64,000 bases of DNA, taken from Tubulanus polymorphus (taxonomy: Eukaryota; Nemertea; Palaeonemertea; Tubulaniformes; Tubulanidae). This document shows, in pieces, positions 36,453 to 48,645 of the stretch (positions are counted from its first letter, which is position 1; each line of letters starts with the position of its first letter). The position numbers were made by a program, and so were the translations under genes. A model generated the notes under the pieces. It was given only the letters and a program-made list of their open reading frames with translations, did no database searches and was not told the origin of the DNA. The DNA is taken from NCBI RefSeq assembly GCF_964204645.1, contig NC_134031.1:15869307-15933306 (forward strand), read 5' to 3'.

Positions 36453-39094
36453 ATGCGTTTAGGCGACACCTTTATCGTTTTTGTTCTGTTACTTTTATTC
36501 GGAGGTAGGTCAGTATATGGATTATTGCACATGAACAACCACTTCCTGGTAGAAAATTGAGAAAAGCGGTCAATTGCATGCGACTGCTTTGTAAATTATT
36601 TTAGATTATATGTCTCGTCATACTGAATGACTGGAGTTAATCATCGATATATATGAGCTATAGAAAGATCGATACGAAATCAACGACATTTAACGACAAA
36701 ATGTTGCCGAAAGCTATCATTCTCGATTTATTTGCTTTACACACGATAGCCTCGAACTCGTTTGAACCATCATATTTCCACCGTTATATTAAGGTTTATG
36801 TATCTAATACGAATCTTTGGAAGGTTATTAATGCAAATGTGTAAATCCAATAGAAATAGATTCTAGATTCCTGTTGAACGGAAGAAAAGCATGATCGGGT
36901 TAGTTGTTGAATATACGAAACCTGCTCAATACAATGTATACTCGCTTTCGCTTGGCCCTTTTTAGTTCGGGAAATGGAATTGGAATGTAGGAAATCCATC
37001 TCCTACGAGGCGGATATTGCAGAATTGAATTTCTCGGAGCTAGTCTCGGAATTTACTCAGCAGGTCGAATCGGGGCCATATTGATCATGAGTGCGCCGTG
37101 TTCGGTCAATTGACTGATCAGATAATAAGGATATTGTACACGTATATACGGCAGCCGATGGATAATTGACTGGAAACCATTCTCTCTCTCATATATACAT
37201 GTATATACGTCTTATTAGTTTTCTTCACTCAATTTCGTGTGCCGAGTAATTGCATCGTTCTTAGTGACCTTTTCCGCTGTTCCATACGACTGCGAAATTT
37301 CAAAATGCTGAATATGGTCGATTGCTTTGGGAGCGTTCAAATACGGCCAATTTTGCCGTTGTAGACATCCCCCCTGTACTTATTTTATAGACGACCCAAC
37401 GCACCCCCCCCCCCACGTACATTTTGAAAGACCCCCCTCAACCATCGAATTGACGATAATATAATGCTTAAATTGTTGAACTACTTTTAATTGAAAAACG
37501 CAGAGACAGTCGCCAGAATTTGATAGCGACGATGTGTCAAAATCATGTAAATCTTAGAAGTAGTAGGAGTGAGTGGGATGATATCAAGATACCGTACAAT
37601 TAATTTTTGTATCAGACAGTGTTTGTCGTAATTTTGGAAATCTCTTGTCCACTAAGTGGGCTACGAGATCCTCTCCCCTACACGATGTTACCCCTCCCCT
37701 AAAAAATTGTACCCACTATTTGGACTTTGTCATTTAATGATACCTTTAGGACTGCGATGAGAGTTAAATGTGTCATGTTTTGTTTGAAGAGAGTATAGTA
37801 GGCGCCAAGTGTATTTGCTCTTAACCACTTTTTGATATTCAGTTCATCGTTTGCTGAATATTGCGGAATATTTGCCAAACGTTATCATTGTTTGGATATC
37901 ATTAATAAATAAAACACTATAAATTGCATGCGTTATCTATATAATCAATATTTAGATATGACAAACAAATAACCGATCAAGGAATATTAGGAAATTCCTG
38001 AGATTAAGAATGTAAAAATATTTTTAAAAAAAACAAGATATGAGTTTATGTCCACGTCTTTTATGTTCAGATTGCGTAAGTTTGCGATGTTTCGAATGTC
38101 AGCGCATGTTAAACGTGTCATCCTTGTATAAAACTGGTCACGCAGACGAACTGTACGGAGATTTACATAAACAAGTGGATTGCTACAATTCCCGAAGTCT
38201 TAACGAATCCGATTCGATCGAATGTCCAGACGATAGTCAAGGATGCATTGTAAGTGTGAACGGTGATGCATCCCAATTAATCTTGGAAATCTTTTTCGCT
38301 TTTTATAGCTTAGAACAACATCTTTGTTTTATGATGGTAGCTATTGAAGGGTATCAAGCTATTTGTAGATTACGCGGTAGTGACAAGTCGGCCAATCATC
38401 GTTAAGCAGCCCCAGGTTCGAAGAATGGCTTATCCCCCTCGGGGCCTGTTTTAAAGACTGGTATTAGCTTCAACCCCGGGGTTAACTATTGAAAATGAAT
38501 TGTGTTTGCCCCCAGATTAAAGTTAATACCAGTCTATAGAACCGGTCCCTGGTATTCCCAGAACCGAAGCTTCCTAACCTAAACATCGAAAAATACAATA
38601 AAAAAACGTTTTGGACCCACTGTAAAAACATGGCATTATAACGAATTTGGCGGTATAAAGAATAGTATTTTCATTGAATTTGAGTTAGCTCGGGAATATT
38701 TTTTTTCTGAAAAAAAAATGTTGGCGTTTATATCAGTGAGCAGTGCAGTGGCATTAAAAAAGATGCATTATAACGGACGTTGTTGTTGATTCTGAATAAA
38801 ACGTTGTTTTCTTTCTTTCGTTCGTTTGTTTGTTTGTAGAAAATCGTAAAGAAGTTCGTCACGCGTTTCGGGATGGATTTACAGGTGTCCAGGCAGTGCG
38901 GAGGAGCCAACGAATCGTATTCGAGCGGTGCCTTAAATGGCGCTTGTAACGGTCGAGTGATTCGACGAATCGCTATCGACGGCATGTCGGAAACCGTCAC
39001 TACCTGCTGCTCGTCCGATCTGTGCAATGGTTCAACCAACACTAGCATCCAATATTTCACCATCTTTTTGATTTTTCTATCACTGATCTCATAG
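36453..39094 (+). CDS. Ly6/quiver-like GPI-anchored three-finger protein
   Basis: Three exons: 36453-36504 (signal peptide MRLGDTFIVFVLLLFGG), 38071-38249 and 38840-39094; 161 aa. Phases agree across both introns. The mature part starts with the Ly6 motif (LRCFECQR), has ~11 cysteines, and closes with the family hallmark TCCSSDLCNGS. A hydrophobic tail (IQYFTIFLIFLSLIS) follows and fits GPI-anchor cleavage after the NGS region. Family members sit on the outer leaflet and modulate channels, receptors or septate junctions; the Drosophila quiver/sleepless group is the closest type in layout. It is not a venom-type toxin: the GPI tail and length point to an endogenous Ly6 protein. Confidence 0.82.
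36505..38070. other. First intron of the Ly6-like gene
   Basis: 1.57-kb intron. It contains a poly-C run near 37404-37416 and AT-rich sequence. No nested gene is recognised. Confidence 0.5.
38453..38537. repeat. Small fold-back in second intron of the Ly6-like gene
   Basis: Inverted arms AGACTGGTATTAGCTT and AAGTTAATACCAGTCT flank ~50 bp with a CCCCGGGG palindrome. Confidence 0.6.
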
Positions 39095-40699
39095 CATTGA
39101 TATCGTTGACGTATGGTAACTGTTTTTATTCAGGGTCCCACACACACAAGGTTTTGAAATATGTAAATTAAAGTTAGGCTATAACCGTCAAGTGCTGTCC
39201 CTATACATATCGTTGACGGTGAATGTGGGAACTAACATATTACTTGCATGCCACAGAGGAATATTTTGTAAATCTAGTTAGTTCACAATTCCACCGCTAA
39301 GGATGTATATAGAGACAGCACTTTACGGTCGTAACGGATACATGCACAGTCATATCTCGTTACACCGTCCTGAGTCCGATACCGCCAGTCTCGTTTATCG
39401 CCAACAATTACCGAAAATACGGAACGCCTGCATCAAAAGTCCCGATACCGCCATCCGCAAACACCGTCACCGCCAATGAATTTCCTGTACATTCCTATAC
39501 AAACACATTGATATATTGCCAGTGAAAAAAAATCGATTGTCATATGCAATAAGTCATGCTTTTTTGCCCCTTCGTTAAGACACCAGCCGCTTATTTTTTG
39601 TTAAAGCTGTGCAAATGACGATTCTCAACCCGTTTATTGGACCTCCGTGATTTTGGCGGATAATCGAGGTTGGTGGATAAAAGTGAATTTAACACATTTT
39701 CATCTTCTTCAAGACACCCGAAATTAACTGAAAACGTGTTTATATATCTTATTATCAAGAAGCTCCTGTTTTCTGTGTATAAACGCATGAACTGTTTTAT
39801 TGAAGTTTTCCTATTTCAAAAAATAGTGAGAAGCTTGTTCTCTTATCTAAAATATTTATCTGAGAATACTCGTAGTCACGGGTAGTCCTAAATGTTCGCA
39901 TAAGGGATGAGTTAAGAGCATTAGACCATTTGTTCAGAAAATGCTGAAAGCAATTTGGGCCTAAGCTGTTACTTGACAGTAGCCGGGAGTGACGGATGAA
40001 TGGAGAACGGATAACCTGGAGTTGACTGAACTGCGCGGCGCATATCATCTAGAATACCCCTGGCGTTGTCAGCCAGTATGACGTTCTCAAGTCAAATCTA
40101 GCGTCAAAGATTTCAGTTGTAAATGAGGTTCAATAAATGCAAACACTGGACTCGAACCACTGGTACCAGTCGTAACTGTTGTAGATGTGTTAAAATGTTG
40201 CAATTTTTGCAGATAATAAAATCTTTTATTGTTTCTTAATACCGAAGTACATTTTTTGTTCGTTTTCTTTTTGTTTGAATGCGGTGCGCACATGGATGAT
40301 GCGTGAAATAATTGTACATTGTAGGTAGAGATAGATCAGATTCGCTATAATTCCTTAGACGGCATCACCATTCATCGATTATCTGTCCTATAAGCGAGTA
40401 ATGTCTATCAGAATTCCTGATTGTGCAGTCAGATCACGTTCGATCGATTTGTCCGTTGATGATACATTTACCTTCGTTTTCTCAATTTTCTAATATCGAA
40501 GAAAAACATGAACTGATTTTATTACGAATTTTATTCTACATTGTATATAATCATTAGATTCATAGCGCATCAAATAATGCAAACATGTATATATAATTTG
40601 TTTCTCTGCGGGTTTTCTTAGTACAAAATATGCGCAAATTAGTTTTTTTCGTCATATATAATACACATGGATTTTTTTTAAATATCGAAAAATCTCATT
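39095..40699. other. Intergenic between Ly6-like gene and ECH1
   Basis: No gene recognised. The 39350-39480 stretch is rich in repeated ACCGCC/ATACCGCCA strings and looks like a worn dispersed repeat. TTTATT at 40518-40523 would be AATAAA on the minus strand, a plausible ECH1 polyadenylation signal ~180 bp past its stop. Confidence 0.4.
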
Positions 40700-41653
40700 T
40701 TACAGTTTTTTAAAAACTGGTTTCTTTTTCTCCATCATCGACTGCACGGCGGTCAACATATCCTCGCTCTGAAGCATTGACTGATTCCACAAATTCATGT
40801 ACTCAAGTCCTTCTCCGACGGAATGATCTCTGGAATAAACTAAACACTTCTTCGAGCCTTGCACGGCCATCGGACTTTTCTCGGCGATCGTAGCCGCTAA
40901 TTCTATCGCGTTTTCGACCATGGTTTCCTTGTTTTTAAACACGCGACTCACGAAGCCGCATTCCTTCGCTTCGTCGGACAAAAACTTCCGAGCCGTGTAC
41001 ACGAGCTCGCGAACTAAACTATCGTTGCCGATCACTTTCGGGAATCGTTGCAGCGTGCCCACATCAGCGGCTATGCCCAGGTCGACTTCTTTAATTTGGA
41101 ACCAGGCGTCTGTTGTGCAGATACGTATGTCGCAAGCCGATACCATATCGACCCCGCCTCCGATACAGGCGCTGTGAACGGCCGCGATCACAGGCTTCGG
41201 GCATCGTTCAATAGCCGTGAATGAATCTTGTAACTTCGGTATCAAACGATTCAGCGCGAAAGCTTGTCGCCCCGGGTCGCTAGTCTCTTCGCGACGCTTC
41301 ATCAATAACTGGGCGAAGTCTTGAAGATCCATGCCGGCCGTGAACATAGCCCCGTTTCCGCTGAGCACGACCGTGCGACAATCTTCATCGACGGCCAGTT
41401 TGTCGAAACATTCGACCATTTCGCTCCAGAATTTCAAATTCATCGCGTTCCTTTTCTCCGGTCGGTTTATATCGACTTGAATTACAAATTCGCGTGGTTT
41501 CGAAATGGCTAATGTCTCGAAATTGTATCCATCGTCGCTTGTAGATGTTAGGCCGGCAAATCTTCTCCCTTCAACAACACCTCGAAATACTGATAATCCC
41601 TGCTTATGCGGTTGCTTCATAGATCTACACAACGATCTTATTAATAATGCCAT
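40700..41653 (-). CDS. ECH1: Delta(3,5)-Delta(2,4)-dienoyl-CoA isomerase, intronless
   Basis: Single open frame of 317 codons. The enzyme belongs to the enoyl-CoA hydratase/crotonase fold and moves double bonds of odd-position unsaturated fatty acyl-CoAs during beta-oxidation in mitochondria and peroxisomes. The sequence has the crotonase oxyanion-hole segment (ACIGGGVDMVSACDIR) and the ECH1-specific acidic residues. These are Asp in GGGVD, Glu in QIKEVDLG and Asp in GIAADVG, matching the three catalytic acids known in rat ECH1. The N-terminus (MALLIRSLCRSMKQPHKQ) is basic and hydrophobic, as for a mitochondrial presequence. The C-terminus FKKL is a weak PTS1-like tail. I chose the ATG at 41653; the frame extends upstream without another ATG. 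There are no introns, unlike every neighbour. Confidence 0.92.
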   Translation of the reverse strand: MALLIRSLCRSMKQPHKQGLSVFRGVVEGRRFAGLTSTSDDGYNFETLAISKPREFVIQVDINRPEKRNAMNLKFWSEMVECFDKLAVDEDCRTVVLSGNGAMFTAGMDLQDFAQLLMKRREETSDPGRQAFALNRLIPKLQDSFTAIERCPKPVIAAVHSACIGGGVDMVSACDIRICTTDAWFQIKEVDLGIAADVGTLQRFPKVIGNDSLVRELVYTARKFLSDEAKECGFVSRVFKNKETMVENAIELAATIAEKSPMAVQGSKKCLVYSRDHSVGEGLEYMNLWNQSMLQSEDMLTAVQSMMEKKKPVFKKL

Positions 41654-42498
41654 CTTGTTAAGTAATTTGTTAGTAATTAATTCCTGATGCCAATTTCGAA
41701 GCAATTTAAATCGGTCAATGAATGTATCGTAAATAACCTTCCGTAAGTAACACTTGGTTTAGCTAGGTGCATCCGACGGTCAACAGCTAAATGTCTCAGT
41801 TATCCTTGGCACTGCCAACTTCTACTACTGTATGAACTGAAAAAAATTCCCAGAATATCATAAGTGATCTGAGCCTATCAGTAGTGCTTGAGCAACGGCA
41901 TTGCTGGGTGAGGTCAATCACTGTCACCAAAAGACCAAAAGTTCGGCCGCAGATAAGTTCAGCACGAGTTAAATTTGACTCATATTCAATTCATTTCCAA
42001 TTATGCGTTAACTCGTCGTTAATTTTGAGGCTTCGAATTCTCGAGTTAAGTCATTGGAGATGAAATAATTGACGCCGGAGTCAAAGTTAACTCAATACTG
42101 TAAAAACTGTCACAACACTGCAGTGACGAACTATTACTGAGCGCCGACAAACCTAAAGTTTGGTCTGGAAAACTGGGCTTGGTTCTATCATTTCCTACAT
42201 CAAAACTAAGCCAATGGACGGAAGAAAAAGATTTCTTTAAAGCTTAGGAATATGTTCGGAATATATTCTTACAAGAAAATCCCAATCCTTATAAAATTCA
42301 CAATTGTGCTGCGGTGATTCCTCGATACCGCCAACATATTTCACGGTATACCACACATTGCGTATCGTAAACTCCTATTTTACGACGAGCCGTCCCCGGT
42401 TATGGAACGTCCCGCTTGCATCAATAAACAAAATTTTTTTTCAATAATTCTTCAGCCCCTGTTTCTTTTATTTCATGCATAAAGGATAATTTACAAAT
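41654..42498. other. Intergenic between ECH1 and the zinc-finger gene
   Basis: Divergent promoters are expected here, since ECH1 is transcribed leftward and the zinc-finger gene rightward. No strong motif or open frame was recognised. Confidence 0.4.
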
Positions 42499-45400
42499 AT
42501 GGTTTTGCTGTCTTTAGGTAAGTAGGTCCAGATCCTAGATCATTACTCGATTTGATTTCTCATCAGATTTGAATCCGGGTGGAAAAAATGACGTCGTCAT
42601 GACAGGACTGACTGACGACGGCTGACAAGCCACTGCGTAAGATTCAAGTTCCTTTTCAAATTTTCATTCACAGATATACCCCATGAACAGCTGATATCGG
42701 CTTTATCTGACCAGCAGATGACGTTATTAGATGAACTGGTGATAAATGCTGATGAACAGATTTGGAGTCGATGGTGCAAGGAGAGAAAACGATGTAAGCC
42801 AAAAATATATGGGTTCACCCCCTTGCCCTTTTTTGACAATATCGTTCATTCGTAAACCTTTGATTTCATCTAGAAGTCCGAGAAAAATTCAATTATATGG
42901 CTGTCTTAACCATTTTCCATACTGACTGAAACCATAATATGAGAATCAAGTTATTTAATTTACATGGCCTAGGGCCTAATTAATTCTCGAAAGTGCTGGT
43001 GACAATTTAAAAATTTTGAAAATTTCCACCCGTTGTGTTTGCATAACAGGCATACTGGGCATATTCAGTGCATCTACACTCAGAATGGTTTAGGGCTACA
43101 CTGAAAGTATGCTTAATGCATTTATATTTGCTCTTCAAGGTAAAGCGCCTTCTCCGGAAAGAAAGAAAATGACGCAGACCAATAAAAATAATATTGCACA
43201 AAAATTAGCAGTTCCAGTAGTTGATGCACCGTCTTCGGGTAAAGACGCGCCTCGACCGCCTGGCGTGAAAATCACCGGTAAACACAATATGAACGAGTCG
43301 CTGGAAGAATCCTCGGTGATCAACGAGATAATAATCGCAGCGGTCGAGGGCGACGTGCCGGGAAGTGATGAAATAGAGCGAAACGACGCGGACAAGATCG
43401 ACGAAAATTGCGACGCGATAAAACTGGAAACGGAACCGCACGCGATCGGGATACAAACTATTAAACGGGAATTCGTTGAAGTTTTACACGAAGAAGGAGT
43501 TGAAGGTTCGTATCGGATACCTTCCAGATGTAGAGAGAATCCCACAATGATAAGAAAAAGATAGAAAATATAACTTCAAGATAGTAGTTTATTCCACGTT
43601 TCGACTATATCCTAATAGTCATCTTCAGGAATGATGACTTTCCTGAAGATGACCATTAGGATATAGTCGAAACGTTGAATAAACTACAATTTCGAAGTTA
43701 CATTTTCGGACTTATTCTTATCATTGTGGGATTCTCTCTACATCGCGTCAACACGGATATAGTGTTCTATCAATCGTGACCTTCCAGATACTACAATTGA
43801 ACCTCTTTATGAAGAGCTCGGATACGACGATACATCCGATATAACAAATAAAGAATTTCGTCCCAAGTAAAACTATTTGGTTAATTTCATACTGGATATA
43901 ACGAACTATCGGCTATAACGAACATATTTTCTGGTTGCGTTAAGTTCTCTGTAACGAGGTTCCACTGTAGGCCTATACGTTATTCGCTCATTCATTTTAA
44001 CCCTTCATTGCTGACTAATTAATCCTTTCAGTGCATCTACAGCGCAGTGCGTTGTATGAATCGGTGATGGATTTTGCGAGTACACCGCACTGCGGTCTAT
44101 TGATTCAATTAGTAATTAGTAATTATCTCTCTTGAAAAATGGCAGCACCTGTCAAACATAGTGAAACACTAGTTACTAATGATACACTGCGCTGCGGTGT
44201 AGACGCACTATAGTGGTATTCCCGTTATTCAACACACTAGGGTGGAATTTTTCAAAATTTTCAAATTATCTCCAGCACTATAGGGTATTGATTTGTCAGC
44301 ACTGAAAGGGCTAATACCCGAACGTGCTGGAGTTAATTTCAAAATTTGAAAAATTTCACCCCAGTGTGTTGAATAATTGGCATACCACCAAAGTGCATCT
44401 AAACTGCGGCTAGTTACTAATACAGTGCTACCTCCTTCCAGCGAACTTCATGGTACCAGAGAATATCTTCTTTATACCCAATAGTTTGTTATATCCAGTA
44501 TGAAATTAATTAAATTGCATTACTTGCAACGAAATTCTATATTTGTTATATCCGATGAATTGTTTTATCCTAGTTCGTCATAACGAGAGGTTCCAATGTA
44601 CTTTTCTTTTTTTTTGAAATGAAATGAAATTTATTTACACTCACCATCTCAAGGAGAGGTATACAGAGGGATTTGGCTATGTTTGATAATAATAATAACA
44701 GTTTTATAACTATTTTTCCTTGACCTGGCGTTGTAAAGAACGAACCCCTTTATACTTTGATATGTTTGACAGGTGCTGCCATCTTTCGAAAAAGAAAACT
44801 AATTACTAATAACATCGATACGCCATGATGCGGTGTACTAGCAACGTCATCCACTGATTTATACACCGCACTGCAGTGTAGATGCACTGATCAGTTCTTT
44901 CCACCTCTGGAGTTAAATTTTAACCAGTCTAGCTAAGACACGGTACAACTCACGTTCATTTTCAGATTCTGCCTTGAGCGTCGAAATAGTTAATCAAGGC
45001 GTGTTTATCTGCACGATTTGTCATCGACAATACAAAACAGCCGAACTGTTAGAAATCCACAGCCACGTTCACACCTATGCCAGACCGTACAAATGCCACC
45101 AATGCGACTTCGCTTTCAGCAATAAACATTTCCTAGCTCGACACAAATTGATTCATTCGGGTAATTATCATATTACAGAAAATACTATATCCATAGAAGA
45201 ACACACCCGCGATTATGAAGAAAATCTCAGAGAGAAGGGACGTTTTGACTCAGTTCTATGAGCAATTTTCTTAGATTTTGGGTTTTTTCTGGTATTGAAT
45301 CCTAGACAGTCACTTGTCTATGTTGTTGTTTTTTTCGCTTCAAGAAAGGTTCAATCTTTCATCATAGTTGCAAGATGTACCGGACAAATACCCATAGGTT

Positions 45401-46295
45401 TTCAAATAAAAGACAAATAACTTAGCGGATGTTTATTTTAGGTGAAAAGCCGTTCCAATGCAGTTACTGCGAGAAGACTTTCTCCAGAAAGTGGCACCTG
45501 AAAGCTCACACGCGTATCCACACGGGCGAAAAATATAAATGTCGATATTGCGATAAACAATTCACTCACCACTCGATGTATCAGAAACACGAGAAAGATC
45601 ACACCGGTCCTTTCTTCCAGTGCGAGGTCTGCAACAAAACGTTTGTCTTGTATTCGCACCTGAAGATACACTTTCGCACGCATTCGAAAGAATCACACCT
45701 GTGTGACATCTGCGGCAAGTCGATTTGCACGAAGAACGAATTGCAGCGGCATAAAAAACGCGTGCACCGCGTCGATGCCGAGAACAATCCGATCAGCGAG
45801 TCGATCATCTGCGAATACTGCGGCCAGGCGTTCATGTTGAAGAGGGATTTAACCGTGCATATGAAACGACACTTGGGACAGTTACTGCCGTGTACGGTGT
45901 GCGACGTTCAGTGCCTGAATCAAAGCCGTTTGAATCGGCACATGCTCTCGCATTCGAACGAACGCTCGTACAAGTGTAAAAATTGTCCGAAAACGTTCAA
46001 GCATCGCGCCGGATTCGTGCGTCATGTCAAGACCGTTCACCAAACGCAGCGCGAATTGTGCCCGATGTGTCAGTCGTCATTTGCGAGTACCGATTCGTTG
46101 AAACGTCATTTGAATAGAGTTCACAAAGTCGTTGAGGTCGATAAGGTTTTGGAGAAACAGAAACTGATGATTCGCGAGCTCGAACAGCAACCGGAGGGCG
46201 ATACCCCGTGCGAGGTCGAGGAAGAACTGGAGGAATTCGTTATACCCGCCGAGGATTCTATTAATTTAGATACTTCCATAGAGCAGCAAATATAG
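42499..46295 (+). CDS. C2H2 zinc-finger protein with ten fingers
   Basis: Five phase-consistent exons: 42499-42517 (MVLLSL), 42674-42793, 43140-43505, 44966-45160, 45442-46295; 517 aa. The N-terminal ~170 residues (IPHEQLISALSDQQMTLLDE, then acidic/Pro-rich sequence) have no domain I recognise. Ten C2H2 fingers follow, from CTICHRQYKTAELLEIHSHVH to CPMCQSSFASTDSLKRHLNR. Fingers 2-3 are joined by a canonical HSGEKPF linker spanning the last splice junction, and fingers 3-4 by HTGEKY. The tail is Glu-rich. It is presumably a nuclear DNA-binding transcription factor; the target is unknown. The exon 3 donor is G|GTTCGT, unusual but phase-correct. Read-through there ends after 19 codons inside a fold-back repeat, before any finger. 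Confidence 0.85.
43530..43742. repeat. Penelope-type fold-back with two hammerhead-like cores
   Basis: Inverted ends GTAGAGAGAATCCCACAATG and its complement. Two inverted internal arms each carry CTGAAGA, a stem (GACTAT/ATAGTC in the left arm), GAAACG and an AATAAAC. A related element is at 51862-52138 in ABCA2. It sits just after exon 3 of the zinc-finger gene. Confidence 0.75.
43643..43673 (+). ncRNA. Hammerhead-ribozyme-like core (incomplete)
   Basis: CTGAAGA at 43643-43649, an imperfect stem II (GAC...GTC), then GAAAC at 43669-43673. A mirror copy on the minus strand occupies 43596-43628 with a perfect 6-bp stem (GACTAT/ATAGTC). The CUGANGA and GAAA boxes fit the hammerhead consensus. 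A convincing stem I and cleavage triplet were not found, so activity is unproven. Confidence 0.35.
43780..43975. repeat. Pogo/Tigger-like MITE fragment
   Basis: Ends in GTAACGAGGTTCCACTGTAG, with repeated ATATAACGAAC strings inside. Inverted TACAGTGGAACCTCGTTA termini are typical of pogo/Tigger-type non-autonomous elements. Related pieces lie at about 44440-44600 and 47130-47200. Confidence 0.5.
44029..44889. mobile_element. Long-TIR MITE-like element in the fourth intron of the zinc-finger gene
   Basis: Terminal inverted repeats begin CAGTGCATCTAC at 44029 and end with its complement at 44889. The arms match over roughly 150 bp, sharing TGGCAGCACCTGTCAAACAT and TAGTAATTAGT. The middle contains further GCATCTA and GACGCACTA ends and a pogo-like piece, so it looks nested. 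A diverged end is also present at about 43060-43080. Confidence 0.7.
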
Positions 46296-47296
46296 ATTTG
46301 TCGATATTTTTTGGTTTTATTAATCACGATATCATTGTTCTGTAATGTATGAATATATTTTTGTTTTTCAATGTTCATAGCCCATTTGAGATTATTGCTT
46401 TCACCTTTCATCCGTAGATGGAATCCAGTTCTGTTTTGAAGATGCTTCTACAATGGATTGTCTTGATATTTGGGTTTTACATGTATTTATTCTAGACACA
46501 TCTTCAGCCCAAAAACTGGCCCAGATGGTCCTGTGACCTTTTTATACGCCCAAGAAGGTAATTTTTGTCCTGAATTCCGAGACCTGTAGCTTCCTAATGG
46601 TTTGCCATGTTTCATTGAAATTCCGGATGGCAGGGATCAGATGCCGTGAAAGATTTTTAAAAATGTGAAAATTTCTAAAAAGTAAATTTCTGTGAAAAAA
46701 AAATCTTGCATCTCATTTCTGTGATGTGTATATTTTGGGAAGAGATCTTAAACATACCTGACATATTGTTTGATCACGCTATCAGCAGCCATCTTTGTGT
46801 AATCATTACTTATATGTAGACAGAAAAGGGTGAGGGGTGTTGAATATTGAAATTTTCAAACCCCTTACCAAGTGGGCGTGGTGTCCCTGGACCCCTAGTT
46901 TTGGATATGATTGACTGTTTGCTATTGTTCGGTCGCAAAAGATAGTAAAATAGAAAAAGAGAACAACTCCAATCGTATTATATACAATAAATAAACAGAA
47001 CGTTTATTTCATTCGATACATTTATATATCAGATACATATGAATGTAAACATCAACAACACAGAAATTGATTCTAAATCGTCGTCAGAACTTGCATTCAT
47101 TAACTTCATTTGTTAACCGTTCAAAAAACAGTAGAACCTCATTTCGTCGGAACCCCAGACAAAACTTTTAGTATCGAATATAACGAGATTAAATCCCAGT
47201 TAGATTTTTTTTTTCAGGGTAAGATTCCATTGTACGATCCACAACAGTAACATTGATATTCATTAGTATAAAATGGTTAAAGCAGGATGAAAAGTC

Positions 47297-47362
<66 letters not shown>

Positions 47363-48645
47363 CAGCACTAGTCGATTAGAGATGAGCAATAGTTTATAGA
47401 TGCTGTACAGAAGCACTAACGTACCTATATGATGGATGTACAGTAGTTAAAACATAATTCTACAAATTTTCATTGTCTTGAAAAGCAAAAACTTCTAAAC
47501 TCATTTATACATTACCAAAAAACAAAATCTACTCATACCCATTACCTTAATACACTTAATAAACCTCCCTACACTGATGCAGACTCAAACCGATTTTGAG
47601 ATTTTCCACGCATTGCTTGATACCGGAAAGCCGCAAAAATTTTAAACGAAAATGCATCAAATTCAAGTCAAATAGAACATTCTCATAAAACAGCCACACA
47701 GTTCACCCAATAACACAACGAACGCACTACCAAATAAAATCATACTTAAGCTCACTGTAACAAAACCATAAAACACAACTAATAAATACCATTATGATAA
47801 TATCCAGTACAAACAAAACAATAAATATCGTGTTTATAACAAGTTTTCAGAATAAATCTACATCTTTCTAATATTACATGTATCATTTTTCAATAGATTT
47901 AATGTTCTTTCTCATGTTGAAATTGAATAATCAAATGCTAAAATTTCTGCACCTAAGCCGATCTGAACATTGAGCAATATTTCCTAAATTATCAACTTCA
48001 ATAATTTAATATTTCCTACATAGATAATATGTATATATACGACAGTACGTATCTTATGAATCAAAAGCGGGATTTCCGGAGAAAACCATTTCATAATTTT
48101 AATCGATCAAATATCTGATCATTACATAAGACGAACAGAGGTGGAATTGAGCGAGTAAGTCTCGTCACTAATGATATGATGCTGAAACCAAGAGACGATG
48201 CGCGTACATTTTCCCCCTAATGTCCACTCAGTTCGAAATCCTATTCAAATCTTTGAGATAAATAAGAAAACAGAAAATGCATTTACAGCCGTATGTGATA
48301 AATAGTAGATTTATACACCGTAACCAGCACAGTGTGAAGTCAACTCAGATGTAAAACCAATTATCCTACTTAATGAACACAATATCTTGGTGGTTCATCC
48401 CTTGCTCTATCACATTTTGCTTCGTTAACACGAGTCATGGATGCATCAGACTTAATATCTTAAAATCTCTGTTAACAAATTACGTTTTTCGAGAATTGTG
48501 ATGATGAGCGTCACCAAGATAGCACCTTATCATAAACTAACAGGGGAAGACGCCTCGAGTAGGTGTAGGCGGGTATAATCGATATAATGCACCATGTGTA
48601 TCTCTACCAGCACTATTATACAAGGCCGTAGGCTTATCTACGTTA
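46296..48645. other. Convergent 3' intergenic region with a (TA)n microsatellite
   Basis: Lies between the stop of the zinc-finger gene and the stop of ABCA2, so it should hold both 3' UTRs. A long uninterrupted (TA)n run occupies about 47301-47360. CAGTAGAACCTCATTTCGTC at 47131 is a pogo-like terminal sequence. No coding feature is recognised. Confidence 0.6.

Noticed and set aside
36299-36538. Minus-strand open frame near the Ly6-like first exon
   Set aside because: It overlaps antisense the signal-peptide exon, which has a phase-matched donor and downstream exons.
41654-41704. N-terminal extension of ECH1
   Set aside because: The extra 17 codons begin with TTG. The ATG at 41653 starts a plausible mitochondrial presequence, so the extension was left out.
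47189-47416. Minus-strand open frame containing a long Ile-Tyr run
   Set aside because: It is a translation of the (TA)n microsatellite.
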